Below, piece after piece: positions 1 to 9,141 of a stretch of 64,000 nt of DNA. Where the stretch lies: NCBI GenBank assembly GCA_041917755.1, contig JAYRWY010000003.1, forward strand, positions 1 through 64,000. Direction: 5' to 3'. Source of the DNA: RGZA01 sp041917755 (GTDB lineage: Bacteria > Pseudomonadota > Alphaproteobacteria > UBA9219 > RGZA01). The first letter of the stretch is position 1. Every line of letters starts with the position of its first letter. Both the position numbers and the translations under genes were made by a program. The notes under the pieces were generated by a model. It was not told the origin of the DNA and ran no database searches. It worked only from the letters and a program-made list of their open reading frames with translations.

Positions 1-2
1 CA

Positions 3-290
3 GAACCAGTAGTGGCAGCACCAGCAGCGCCAGTAGTTCGTACATCGCCAGAACCAGTAGTGGCAGCACCAGCAGCGCCAGTAGTTCGTACATCGCCAGA
101 ACCAGTAGTGGCAGCACCAGCAGCGCCAGTAGTTCGTACATCGCCAGAACCAGTAGTGGCAGCACCGGCAGCGCCAGTAGTTCGCACATCACCAGAACCA
201 GTAGTGGCAGCACCGGCAGCGCCAGTAGTTCGCACATCACCAGAACCAGTAGTGGCAGCACCAGCAGCGCCAGTAGTTCGTACATCACCA
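3..290 (+). repeat. Six tandem 48-bp coding repeats
   Basis: Six in-phase copies of a 48-bp unit lie end to end at 3, 51, 99, 147, 195 and 243. Copies 1-3 are identical. Copies 4 and 5 share three substitutions (A to G in the second half of the Ala/Pro stretch, T to C, and G to A near the end), and copy 6 has only the last one. All changes are synonymous. The array may continue to the left of the window. Confidence 0.95.
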
Positions 291-716
291 GAACTCGCCA
301 TGCCTGAGGCGCTTCAACAAAATCGTCCATCCGTATTTGATCAATTTGCAGAAAATTTTGCCCGCAGCGTGGGAATGAATCCAGCTGATGCACGCACACA
401 AAAACTTTTTGGCCATGTTCATATGACGGCATTGCGCCGTGAAGACGGCATGCGTTTACCACAACAGGTGAGGGAAGCTTTCTATAAATTCCTGGAACGT
501 AGCGGTCATTTGCAAATGCCACCAAATGGCTACCCGCAAGATTTTCGTTTTGATGAGAACGTGCATCGCGCCGCTGATGCATGGCGCCAGACCGTACAGG
601 CAGAGCAAAATACCTTACTCAGTAACGATCCCCGTGCTGCTGCACATGATGGTGTTGCAGGCAGAATAACCCTGTCGCAGTTGATGGAACGCCGCAACGT
701 GCCGCCAACCGCTTAA
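3..716 (+). CDS. Repeat-containing protein, 5' end outside the window
   Basis: The reading frame is open to the left window edge, so the start lies upstream and the protein is partial. The first 96 visible residues are six copies of a 16-residue Ala/Pro/Val unit (AAPAAPVVRTSPEPVV). They are followed by a non-repetitive domain of about 140 residues (RPSVFDQFAENFARSVGMNP onward) that is predicted helical and has no membrane segment. I do not recognise this domain. The repeat has the look of an extended linker or spacer. A GTG inside the repeat could be taken for a start, but it recurs in every copy and is not credible as one. Function unknown. Confidence 0.75.
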   Translation, partial: EPVVAAPAAPVVRTSPEPVVAAPAAPVVRTSPEPVVAAPAAPVVRTSPEPVVAAPAAPVVRTSPEPVVAAPAAPVVRTSPEPVVAAPAAPVVRTSPELAMPEALQQNRPSVFDQFAENFARSVGMNPADARTQKLFGHVHMTALRREDGMRLPQQVREAFYKFLERSGHLQMPPNGYPQDFRFDENVHRAADAWRQTVQAEQNTLLSNDPRAAAHDGVAGRITLSQLMERRNVPPTA

Positions 717-764
717 ATACCGGTACAATTTGACATATTGCCGTCCTTCATTGCAAAGTGCGGT

Positions 765-1409
765 ATGCACAAAACATCATCTTTAAAACAGTCAGTGTTA
801 ACGGAAGAGCTCTTTCCAGAACAACTCCCTTTTGTTGATTATCAATACCCAACTAAAAAATCTTCAAATGGCTTATTGGTTGTGGTCGGCGAAGCTCCAG
901 GCGCAAACGAGGTCAAGCATGGCCGCCCGTTTATTGGCCGCAGCGGGCAATTACTGGAAAAAAATATGCAAGCGGTTGGCATCGACCGCGCATCTATTCT
1001 TGTAGCGAATGTGTTTCGCTTCCAACCGCCTAAAAACAAAGTAGATCATTTTTTTTCCTCGCTTCGCAAAGCAAAAGAAGGCAGAGAGGCGATAGATGAA
1101 AGCTATGGCCGTTTTGCCAGTAAGTATGTTTTAAAAAAATATGCCAATGAACTTCTCCATCTGGGTAAGACACTGCAAAATGAAAAGCCAAAGGCCATCA
1201 TCACGCTCGGGCGTACCCCGCTTTGGGCGCTTACCGGCCAAGAGGGCATTCTGACGATACGCGGAAAAATTCAAGATTGTCGCCTTGCCCCAGGTATCCC
1301 TGTTATTCCAACATTTCATCCCAGCTACATCATTAGAGGGAATTGGGATTGTGAGGCGATATTCGAAGCGGATTTGAAGAATGCCTATCAATTGACCCAA
1401 AAGTCTTAA
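765..1409 (+). CDS. Uracil-DNA glycosylase family protein
   Basis: The 214-residue protein carries the signature of family 4/5-type uracil-DNA glycosylases: GEAPGANE then GRPFIGRSGQLL near residues 42-64, NVFRFQPP, and the distal HPSYIIR motif. Such enzymes excise uracil from DNA in base excision repair. The cysteines that bind a 4Fe-4S cluster in family 4 enzymes are not in place; only scattered cysteines occur. An insertion rich in Lys/Glu sits between the NVFRFQPP motif and the ITLGRTPLWAL strand. I chose the ATG at 765; a TTG at 738 would add nine residues. Neither has a good ribosome site. Family assignment is firm, subfamily is not. Confidence 0.8.
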   Translation: MHKTSSLKQSVLTEELFPEQLPFVDYQYPTKKSSNGLLVVVGEAPGANEVKHGRPFIGRSGQLLEKNMQAVGIDRASILVANVFRFQPPKNKVDHFFSSLRKAKEGREAIDESYGRFASKYVLKKYANELLHLGKTLQNEKPKAIITLGRTPLWALTGQEGILTIRGKIQDCRLAPGIPVIPTFHPSYIIRGNWDCEAIFEADLKNAYQLTQKS

Positions 1410-1480
1410 CTTGTGAACCAATTGGGAACAAAGCGTCAAAAACACAACAGCTTTGGAGGTTTTTAACGCTTTTTTCCCGT

Positions 1481-1506
1481 GCAAGCATTTCATTTGCTTG
1501 CTTTTT
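1481..1506 (+). terminator. Intrinsic terminator after the UDG-family gene
   Basis: A 7-bp stem (GCAAGCA, then TGCTTGC) with a 7-nt loop is followed directly by TTTTT. It lies 70 bp after the upstream stop codon and 100 bp before dxs. A second perfect 7-bp hairpin (ACCTTCG/CGAAGGT, 1531-1549) follows in the dxs leader without a T-run. Confidence 0.7.
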
Positions 1507-1607
1507 AATCATTGCTTTCGTTAAGGTCTGACCTTCGCAATCCGAAGGTAGATTCTTACGGAATCCCATCAGTTTGTTAACAATTATTTTAGTAGTGGAG
1601 CGCACGC

Positions 1608-3566
1608 GTGCCAAATCCTTCAACCAATCCACACCATCAAACGCCACTTTTGGATACCATCGTTGTTCCATCAGATATGCGCAAATTGCAACCTGAACAA
1701 TTGCAGCAGGTTGCCGATGAATTGCGCGCAGAAACAATTGATACGGTTTCAACAACCGGTGGACATTTGGGTGCAGGACTTGGTGTGGTTGAGCTAACCG
1801 TTGCTTTGCACTACGTATTCAATACCCCAGATGACAGATTGATTTGGGACGTAGGTCACCAAGCCTATCCGCATAAGATTTTAACAGGTCGCCGCGACCG
1901 TATTCGCACCCTTCGCCAAGGCGGCGGTTTGTCTGGCTTTACCAAGCGCAGCGAAAGTGAATATGACCCATTTGGCGCGGCCCATAGCTCCACCTCCATC
2001 TCTGCTGGTTTGGGTATGTCAGTGGCACGCGACGTATTGGAAAAACCAAACCATGTGGTAGCAGTAATTGGCGATGGTTCCATTAGCGCAGGCATGGCTT
2101 ATGAAGCTATGAACAACGCTGGCGCAATGCGCAGCAAGCTGATTGTGATTTTGAATGATAACAACATGTCAATTGCGCCGCCAACAGGCGCACTCAGCGC
2201 ATATTTGTCACGTATCGTATCATCCAAGGAATATCGCGGTCTACGTAACCTTGCCAAAGATATGAGCAAAATTTTCCCCAAACCTGTACGTGAAGCAGCA
2301 CGCAAAGCTGAATCTTATGCACGTGGCATGGTGACTGGCGGAACATTGTTTGAAGAATTGGGTTTCTACTATGTGGGCCCAATCGATGGTCACAATCTTG
2401 ATCATCTATTGCCTGTTTTGGAAAATATCCGTGATGACGTAGACCCAGGCCCGGTTCTTATTCACGTGGTTACTCAAAAAGGTAAGGGCTTCGCGCCAGC
2501 ACTTACTGCTGCCGATAAATGCCATGCCGTAAACAAGTTCGACGTTATTACGGGCGAACAGGTGAAGGTAAAGGCCAGCGCTCCAACCTATACCCGCGTG
2601 TATGCGGATGCTTTGATTAAGGAAGCAGAGCATGATGATAAAGTGGTGGCCGTTACCGCCGCGATGCCATCAGGCACCGGTATTGATATTTTCGGAAAAC
2701 GTTTCCCTGAACGTACATTTGACGTGGGCATTGCGGAACAGCATGCGGTGACCTTCGCTGCCGGTATGGCAACCGAAGGCTTGAAGCCATTCTGCACTAT
2801 TTATTCAACCTTCCTGCAACGTGGTTATGATCAGGTTGTTCATGACGTTGCTATGCAAAATCTACCTGTACGCTTCATGATGGATCGTGCCGGTTTGGTT
2901 GGCGCTGATGGCTACACCCATGCAGGTGCATTTGATCTTGCGTTCCTTGGTTGCTTGCCAAATTTCATGATGATGGCACCAAGCGATGAAGCGGAATTAT
3001 TCCATATGGTGGCAACGGCTGCTGCCTATGACCAAGGTCCATCCAGTATCCGTTACCCACGTGGTGAAGGCACAGGCGTTGCGCTCCCTGAGCGCGGTTC
3101 TGTATTGGAAATCGGTAAGGGACGTATCATTCGCGAAGGGTCTCGCGTGGCTATCCTTAGCCTTGGTACCCGTTTACAGGAATCATTAAAGGCTGCTGAC
3201 GAATTGGCGTCTCAAGGCCTAACCACAACCGTGGTTGATGCGCGCTTTGCCAAACCATTCGACAAAGAATTGGTTCGCCAACTCGCAGCTGAACATGAAG
3301 TGCTGATTACGATTGAAGAAGGTTCCATGGGCGGTTTTGGTGCCCATGTGATGCATTTCTTGGCCAATGAAGGCTTGCTTGATAATGGCTTGCGTGTGCG
3401 AACCATGACCTTGCCTGATATTTTCCAGGATCATGACAATCCTGTGAAGCAATATGACCAAGCACAATTGAATGCTAAGCACATTGTAGCAACGGCGCGC
3501 GCTGCTGTTGGCAATACCGCCACAAGCGGTGCAAGCATTCAGCGCTTTGCCAAAGTTCGGGCATAA
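1608..3566 (+). CDS. dxs: 1-deoxy-D-xylulose-5-phosphate synthase
   Basis: This 652-residue protein condenses pyruvate and glyceraldehyde 3-phosphate to DXP, the first step of the MEP isoprenoid pathway, and also feeds thiamine and pyridoxal synthesis. Visible motifs are GHQAYPHKILTGRR, the thiamine-diphosphate motif GDGSISAGMAYEAMNNAG, and DRAGLVGADGYTHAGAFDLA in the pyrimidine-binding domain. Length is normal for the family. The GTG start at 1608 is preceded by GGAG at a 7-8 nt distance, and the protein then matches the usual N-terminus (TPLLDTI...RKLQPEQL). The following lipid-binding gene lies 45 bp downstream on the same strand. Confidence 0.97.
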   Translation: MPNPSTNPHHQTPLLDTIVVPSDMRKLQPEQLQQVADELRAETIDTVSTTGGHLGAGLGVVELTVALHYVFNTPDDRLIWDVGHQAYPHKILTGRRDRIRTLRQGGGLSGFTKRSESEYDPFGAAHSSTSISAGLGMSVARDVLEKPNHVVAVIGDGSISAGMAYEAMNNAGAMRSKLIVILNDNNMSIAPPTGALSAYLSRIVSSKEYRGLRNLAKDMSKIFPKPVREAARKAESYARGMVTGGTLFEELGFYYVGPIDGHNLDHLLPVLENIRDDVDPGPVLIHVVTQKGKGFAPALTAADKCHAVNKFDVITGEQVKVKASAPTYTRVYADALIKEAEHDDKVVAVTAAMPSGTGIDIFGKRFPERTFDVGIAEQHAVTFAAGMATEGLKPFCTIYSTFLQRGYDQVVHDVAMQNLPVRFMMDRAGLVGADGYTHAGAFDLAFLGCLPNFMMMAPSDEAELFHMVATAAAYDQGPSSIRYPRGEGTGVALPERGSVLEIGKGRIIREGSRVAILSLGTRLQESLKAADELASQGLTTTVVDARFAKPFDKELVRQLAAEHEVLITIEEGSMGGFGAHVMHFLANEGLLDNGLRVRTMTLPDIFQDHDNPVKQYDQAQLNAKHIVATARAAVGNTATSGASIQRFAKVRA

Positions 3567-3611
3567 TTGGTTGTTATACCCATAGCGTTCTTTAATTTGT
3601 CTGGAGTGAAT

Positions 3612-4250
3612 ATGCGTATTATTAGCTATCTGTTTGCTGTGCTTGTTGCTGTTGCACCAATGGTTGTTCATGCCGCAAAGGTTCAAGATGTGGCGATGCG
3701 CCCACCTGTTGCATCTGGTGCTGGTGCAAGTGAAGTGATTGATTCATTCTACCGTACCTTGACCGCCGTAATGAAGGAAGGCGATGCCCTCGGTTTTGAA
3801 GGCCGCGCGCAAAAACTAGAAGCGGCGGTTGCCAAGGCATTCAGTGCTGGTGACATGACCCGTGTTTCCTACGGCCCATCATGGGTGAAGGCATCACCGG
3901 AACAAAAAGACAAGCTAACCCGCGCTTTCCATAACTTCACGGTTGCCAACTATGCCAGCCAGTTCAAGAAATTTGATGGCGAAGAATTCAAGGTAGTGGG
4001 CGAGAAGGCTGGTCAAAATCCGGGTCAACGCATTGTCGAAACCACCCTAAAAAGCGGCAAAGAACAACACCAGCTCAACTATCTGATGGTCAAGAATGAT
4101 AAAGGCTGGCAAATCGCCGACGTATTTGTGGATGGCGCTATTAGTGAAATGGCAACCCGCCGGTCTGAATTCGGCTCGGTCATCCGCACCAGTGGTCCAG
4201 ATGGATTGCTGAATGTGCTTGAACAAAAGAGCAAGCAACTCGCTCAGTAA
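3612..4250 (+). CDS. MlaC/HpnM-type periplasmic lipid-binding protein
   Basis: A 212-residue exported protein with a clear signal peptide (MRIISYLFAVLVAVAPMVVHAA). The body fits the toluene-tolerance Ttg2D/MlaC family: an N-terminal IDSFYRTLTAVM helix, then the VSYGPSWVKASPEQKDKL and FTVANYASQF segments, and NYLMVKNDKGWQIADVFVDG near the end. MlaC proteins carry phospholipids across the periplasm, and HpnM is the paralogue tied to hopanoid loci. Placement just after dxs makes an isoprenoid-lipid role possible but not proven. The ATG at 3612 follows GGAG at a suitable distance. No permease or ATPase partner is in the window. Confidence 0.8.
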   Translation: MRIISYLFAVLVAVAPMVVHAAKVQDVAMRPPVASGAGASEVIDSFYRTLTAVMKEGDALGFEGRAQKLEAAVAKAFSAGDMTRVSYGPSWVKASPEQKDKLTRAFHNFTVANYASQFKKFDGEEFKVVGEKAGQNPGQRIVETTLKSGKEQHQLNYLMVKNDKGWQIADVFVDGAISEMATRRSEFGSVIRTSGPDGLLNVLEQKSKQLAQ

Positions 4251-4267
4251 TTCTTACAATTCGTATT

Positions 4268-4612
4268 TTATCTTGGCGTTGGTTGGCTCTGGCGTTTTTG
4301 GGCCTGTCTACGTGCAAGTTCCTGAATGTCTTGCAGTGTTGTGCCAGGTGCCGAAGGATCTTTCCTTCTGAGTTCATCATCTGACATTGCACGTGCCCTC
4401 GCTGCAGCTTCTTCAGAAGGTATCGCAGCGCTAGGACGTGGTGCGCTGTTCGGGGTCAGTGCTTTGACAATATCGTCACTGGTTACTGTCGCCTGTGCAA
4501 CCTGTACGGGTGCAGTCTCTTGCCGCGCAGCTCGGGCAGCAGGGTGATGTTCTGCCATCGCCTGATAAGCTGGTCGTTCGCCACTGGGTGGTTCGTTTCT
4601 ATCAATCGCCAT
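4268..4612 (-). CDS. Small Ala/Pro-rich unknown protein
   Basis: A 114-residue hydrophilic protein rich in Ala, Pro, Arg and Gln, without a signal peptide or membrane segment. A short ordered patch may exist around SEEAAARARAMSDDELRRKD and the C-terminal QDIQELARRQAQKR helix. An AGG-containing ribosome site lies just before the ATG. It is convergent with the lipid-binding gene, with a 17-bp gap. No family recognised; low complexity limits confidence that the frame is used, but the site and start support it. Confidence 0.5.
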   Translation of the reverse strand: MAIDRNEPPSGERPAYQAMAEHHPAARAARQETAPVQVAQATVTSDDIVKALTPNSAPRPSAAIPSEEAAARARAMSDDELRRKDPSAPGTTLQDIQELARRQAQKRQSQPTPR

Positions 4613-4768
4613 ATCAACCTGCCGAATTTGTTATATAGCAATGTTATGGGGGGGAGCTTTCCTAGGGCTTAATTATCATAGTTAAATAATTATTAGCATG
4701 CTGCATATGTCGGTGCTTTATACAAAATATTTGGCGTAAAAGCCTGCCACGTGCTATCAACTCCGGTC

Positions 4769-7366
4769 ATGAAAAAACGCCCATCTCCTTTGCGCATAGC
4801 CTTCGTATTGGCCCTTGTCTTTATGGTCAATATCACCTTGTGGGGTGTTATCAATCTCAGTCGTGATAGCAGTGCATGGGATGGCGTAATCAGCGGCGTA
4901 TCGTTCACGCCATATCGTGATGAACATAATCCTGCCAAGCAGACATTCCCCACGCTTGCCGAAATTGAAGAAGACGTAAAAACAGTTGCGCCTTACGTGC
5001 GCTCCATTCGTACGTATGGTGCCACGAATGGCCTTGAAGCTATTCCTGTGATTGCAAAAAAATATGGCTTGTGGGTCACCATGGGTGCGTGGGTGGATAA
5101 GAACGCCAAAAACTCGCTGCTTGAATTAAATAATATTGTTGATGTCGTAAATAAAAACCGCAACGTCAATCGCATCTTGGTAGGTAACGAAGCTATCTTG
5201 CGCGGTGATATCACTGTTGATGAAATGGTGGATATCATTCACTGGGTTAAACGCCGTGTGAAGGTGCAGGTTAGCACTGCTGAACCATGGCATGTCTGGC
5301 TCAAAAATCCACGTCTGGCTGCTGCGGTTGATTTCATTACCATCCATACCTTGCCCTATTGGGAAGGAAAGCCGGTGGGCGAAGCCGTCCAATACGCACT
5401 CCAACGCTATGACGAAGTGCACACTGCATTCCCATCCAAACATATCATGATTGGTGAAATCGGTTGGCCAAGTAAGGGACAATGGATTTATGGCGCCGAG
5501 CCAAGTCAGGTAAATCAGGCACGTTTTATCCGCGATTTTTTGAATATCGCAACCGAACGAAAACTCGACTACACAATTGTTGAAGCCTTTGATCAGTCAT
5601 GGAAATGGGAAATTGAAGGAACGGTTGGCGCAAATTGGGGAATTTGGGACAGTAACCGCCAGCAAAAATTCCCGCTTTTTGGCCGCGTGAATGAACGCCG
5701 CAATTGGCCTGAGGCATGTCTGCTTGCCATGGTGCTGGCATTACTGCCAATCATTTTATTCATGCGTAAAGCAGGGCATATTTCATGGGTAGGGCAAGCC
5801 TTCTTTGGGCTGCTTATTCAAGGCATTTTCTCGGTCTTGGTGTGGAGCGTTTTATCCGCGCATGGGGAGGTTTATACAGCCACCATCGGCTTTGCCTGGG
5901 CGGGGTTGGTCCTGTTCCAGCTATTCCTGTTTGCTGTATTATTGGTGGACGGCTTGGAGTTTACCGAAACGGTATGGACAGAAAATTGGCGCCGCAAGGT
6001 TGACCCAACCGCCATTGATGACCATGGTCATCAACTGAAAGTTTCCATACACATTCCATGCTACAACGAACCACCACAAATGGTCATTGATACGCTTGAT
6101 GCAATTGTGCGTATGAACTATTCCAATTACGAAGTCTTGGTAATCGATAATAACACCAAAGATGATGCAGTGTGGAAACCGGTGGAAGCCTATTGCCAAA
6201 AACTTGGCGCGCGGTTCCGCTTTTTTCATTTACCCAAATGGCCAGGCTTTAAGGCTGGTGCACTCAATTTTGCATTGGAACAAACAGCGCCAGACGCAGA
6301 AATCATTGCCGTAATTGATAGCGATTATCAGGTCGACAGGGATTGGCTTTCAACGTTGGTTCCGTTATTTGAAAAGCCGAGCGTTGGTTTTGTTCAATCG
6401 CCTCAAGATTATCGTGATTGGGAAGGCGACCAGTTTAAAACAATGTGCCATTGGGAATATGCCGGGTTCTTCCATATCGGCATGGTCCAACGTAATGAAC
6501 GCAATGCGATTATCCAGCATGGTACCATGACCTTAATTCGCAAAACCGCATTGAAGCAAGTTAATGGCTGGGCCGAGTGGTGTATTTGCGAAGATGCCGA
6601 GCTGGGTCTTAAATTATTTGAACATAAGTATGAGTCCTATTATCTGTCGCAAAGCTTTGGAAAGGGCCTCATTCCTGACTCCTTTGCTGGCTATAAATCG
6701 CAACGCTTCCGTTGGGCATATGGCGCTATGCAAATTATGAAGCGGCATATTCCGTTCTTTATGCCGGGCCGCACTGAACTAACTTTTGCGCAGAAATATC
6801 ACTTTATTGCAGGCTGGCTGCCATGGATTGCAGATGCCGCGAATTTAATATTCGTGTTGGGTTCGCTTGTATGGTCACTGTTTTTATTCATGGAATGGGT
6901 CGAATTTCCGCCTGAAATTTTCCAATTGCCAACGTTGGCGGTGTTCACATTTAAAATCCTTAGCGGCTTTATGATGTATGGGCTTCGTGTTCGCATTGGC
7001 TGGCCAGAACGAATTGGTGCAGCCGTTGCGGGTACTGCGCTCAGCCATGTGGTTGGATCAGCCATGCTGCAAGGTTTATTCACCAGCGGTAAGCCGTTTT
7101 TCCGTACGCCAAAATGTGAAGATAAGCCTGCCTTGTATCAAGGCTTTGCTATGGCTCGTGATGAAATCATCATCTTCCTTGGCTTGGTTATTTGCTCGGT
7201 TGTATTGGCATTGAAATACAGCGTTGCCAACAATCAGGCGTTGTTATGGTCCGGCATTTTGCTGGTACAAAGCATGCCGTATTTGTCTGCTATTGTACTC
7301 TCGTTTATTAATGTTTGGCCTCGCCGCAAGCCCAAAACCAGCATTATTGAGCCTGCCGCCGTGTAA
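4769..7366 (+). CDS. Membrane beta-glucan synthase, GH17-GT2 fusion
   Basis: About 865 residues. After one N-terminal membrane segment comes a glycoside hydrolase 17-like domain (about 35-310) with the acid/base region VGNEAI and the nucleophile region GEIGWPS. Several membrane segments and a family 2 glycosyltransferase domain (about 420-660) follow, with IPCYNEPP, DSDYQ, CEDAELG and QRFRWAYG, then C-terminal membrane helices. This architecture is that of NdvB/NdvC-type enzymes that polymerise UDP-glucose to beta-(1,3)- or cyclic beta-(1,3)(1,6)-glucan, with the GH17 part acting as a transglycosylase. The ATG at 4769 is chosen; a GTG at 4751 is possible. It is followed by a GT41 gene after 41 bp. 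Confidence 0.85.
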   Translation: MKKRPSPLRIAFVLALVFMVNITLWGVINLSRDSSAWDGVISGVSFTPYRDEHNPAKQTFPTLAEIEEDVKTVAPYVRSIRTYGATNGLEAIPVIAKKYGLWVTMGAWVDKNAKNSLLELNNIVDVVNKNRNVNRILVGNEAILRGDITVDEMVDIIHWVKRRVKVQVSTAEPWHVWLKNPRLAAAVDFITIHTLPYWEGKPVGEAVQYALQRYDEVHTAFPSKHIMIGEIGWPSKGQWIYGAEPSQVNQARFIRDFLNIATERKLDYTIVEAFDQSWKWEIEGTVGANWGIWDSNRQQKFPLFGRVNERRNWPEACLLAMVLALLPIILFMRKAGHISWVGQAFFGLLIQGIFSVLVWSVLSAHGEVYTATIGFAWAGLVLFQLFLFAVLLVDGLEFTETVWTENWRRKVDPTAIDDHGHQLKVSIHIPCYNEPPQMVIDTLDAIVRMNYSNYEVLVIDNNTKDDAVWKPVEAYCQKLGARFRFFHLPKWPGFKAGALNFALEQTAPDAEIIAVIDSDYQVDRDWLSTLVPLFEKPSVGFVQSPQDYRDWEGDQFKTMCHWEYAGFFHIGMVQRNERNAIIQHGTMTLIRKTALKQVNGWAEWCICEDAELGLKLFEHKYESYYLSQSFGKGLIPDSFAGYKSQRFRWAYGAMQIMKRHIPFFMPGRTELTFAQKYHFIAGWLPWIADAANLIFVLGSLVWSLFLFMEWVEFPPEIFQLPTLAVFTFKILSGFMMYGLRVRIGWPERIGAAVAGTALSHVVGSAMLQGLFTSGKPFFRTPKCEDKPALYQGFAMARDEIIIFLGLVICSVVLALKYSVANNQALLWSGILLVQSMPYLSAIVLSFINVWPRRKPKTSIIEPAAV

Positions 7367-7407
7367 AGGTTGCTGACAATAAAATTGTCACTGCATATAA
7401 TGGGGCC

Positions 7408-9141
7408 ATGTCAAAAACAGCCAAAAAACCAAATGAAGATTTGCGTGAACGTTTCGAAGATGTGTCGCGTCTTGTTCAGTCCGGCAATCTGAAACTTGCC
7501 AATGTTAAAGTGGAATCCGCACTCGCTGATTACCCTGATAACATTAATTTTCTCCACCTTGGTGGCATCATTAAGCAAAATATCGGCGAAATAGAACTTG
7601 CCGATAAGTTGCTGCGCACAGCCCATGCCCTGCGCCCAGACCAACCAGACATTATGCATAATCTTGCGGTATTCCTGCTGGCAACCAATCAACCAATTGA
7701 TGCCGTGCCATTGTATGAACAGCTGGTTCTACTTGCGCCAACCCGCGCACATCTATGGGCAAATTTTGGCCACGCCCTTCGCCAAAGCGGTATGCTGGCC
7801 GAAAGCATCCCCGCGTTTCAAAAGGCGCAAGAATTAGACCCAAAAAATCACGACATGGATGCTGTTATTGCCATGACCCGCAGGCAAATGGCCGATTGGA
7901 GTGGGACGGAACTGCCCCTTGATAAAATCCCGGCCAACCTTGCGCCTATTTTCATTGATGATCCGTTTAAACATCTGGAATGCGTAAAAAAGGGTGCACA
8001 AAGCATTAAGCCTGTTGCGCAATTTGACGCACGTTCACTGCCGCGCGCGTCGCGCTTGCGTATTGGCTATCTATCCAATGACCTGCACGAACACGCAACC
8101 AGCTATCTGGTAGCCGAACTGTTTGGTCATCACAACCGTGACCAATTTGAAGTGTTTGTCTATAGTTATGGCCAAAGTGGTGATAGCCCCATACGCACGC
8201 GTATGCAAAAGGGTACCGAGCATTGGGTCAATTGTGCCGGCATGCCTCCTGTTGCGATTGCCGAGCGTATATTCAATGATCGCATCGATATTTTGGTGGA
8301 TTTAAAAGGATACACACGTGGCGGACTGCCAGAGGTTCTGGCATCGCGTCCTGCGCCCGTCATTATTCAATGGTTGGGCTATCCTGGTTCCATGGGCGCG
8401 CCGTTTGTTGATTATATCATCGCAGATGATGTGATCATCCCTGCTGACCAAACTGCTGCCTATTTAGAAAAGATTATCCGTTTGCCGCATACCTATCAAA
8501 TCAATGATCGTGAGCGGCCATTATTGGCTGCAAAAAAACGTAGTGATTATGGCTTGCCAGCAGAGGCAACGGTTCTGTGCTGCTTTAATCAAACCTATAA
8601 AATCACCCCAGCGGTGTTTGATGTGTGGATGCGGCTATTGCAAGACGATGCATCCTTGGTTCTGTGGTTGTTTGCGCCGCATAAAGTGGTGCAGGACAAT
8701 ATACGTGGCGAAGCCCAAAAACGTGGTATTGACCCGGAGCGTATTATTTTTGCTGACCGCTTGCCGCAAGCAGAACACATTGCGCGTTATCGTCATGCTG
8801 ATGTGGTGCTTGATACAGCGCCATATGGCGGCCATACCACTACCAGTGATGCCTTATGGGTGGGTGTGCCCGTCATAGGATTATCTGGCAAAAGCTTTGC
8901 CTCACGCGTATCAGCAAGCTTATTGAAAGCAGCAGGCTTACCTGAATTGGTAGCGCCATCACTTGATATTTATGAAACCAAAATCCGTGAGTTATTAAAG
9001 GATGAGGAACGTCGTTCTTCGATCCGGCAACACCTTCAACAAGGCCGCGAAAGCCTGCCATTATTTGACAGCAAGACGTTTGTTAAAAATCTTGAAGCAG
9101 CATATCAAACTGCATGGAATGAAAGTGGACAAAGCAAATGA
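7408..9141 (+). CDS. TPR protein with O-GlcNAc transferase-like (GT41/SPINDLY) domain
   Basis: The 577-residue protein begins with about four TPR units (roughly 30-150) and continues with a GT41 catalytic region: LRIGYLSNDLHEHATSYL at the start, IDILVDLKGYT, QWLGYPGSMG, then FNQTYKITP with the nucleotide-binding lysine, and DTAPYGGHTTTSDALWVGVP. Bacterial members add sugars to proteins or lipids, for example in pilin or flagellin glycosylation. The acceptor here cannot be told. It overlaps the next gene by 4 bp (ATGA) and follows the glucan synthase, so the three genes may be cotranscribed. Confidence 0.85.
   Translation: MSKTAKKPNEDLRERFEDVSRLVQSGNLKLANVKVESALADYPDNINFLHLGGIIKQNIGEIELADKLLRTAHALRPDQPDIMHNLAVFLLATNQPIDAVPLYEQLVLLAPTRAHLWANFGHALRQSGMLAESIPAFQKAQELDPKNHDMDAVIAMTRRQMADWSGTELPLDKIPANLAPIFIDDPFKHLECVKKGAQSIKPVAQFDARSLPRASRLRIGYLSNDLHEHATSYLVAELFGHHNRDQFEVFVYSYGQSGDSPIRTRMQKGTEHWVNCAGMPPVAIAERIFNDRIDILVDLKGYTRGGLPEVLASRPAPVIIQWLGYPGSMGAPFVDYIIADDVIIPADQTAAYLEKIIRLPHTYQINDRERPLLAAKKRSDYGLPAEATVLCCFNQTYKITPAVFDVWMRLLQDDASLVLWLFAPHKVVQDNIRGEAQKRGIDPERIIFADRLPQAEHIARYRHADVVLDTAPYGGHTTTSDALWVGVPVIGLSGKSFASRVSASLLKAAGLPELVAPSLDIYETKIRELLKDEERRSSIRQHLQQGRESLPLFDSKTFVKNLEAAYQTAWNESGQSK

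Noticed and set aside
3..290. CRISPR-like array
   Set aside because: The repeats are directly adjacent, have no spacers, and are in frame within a coding sequence.
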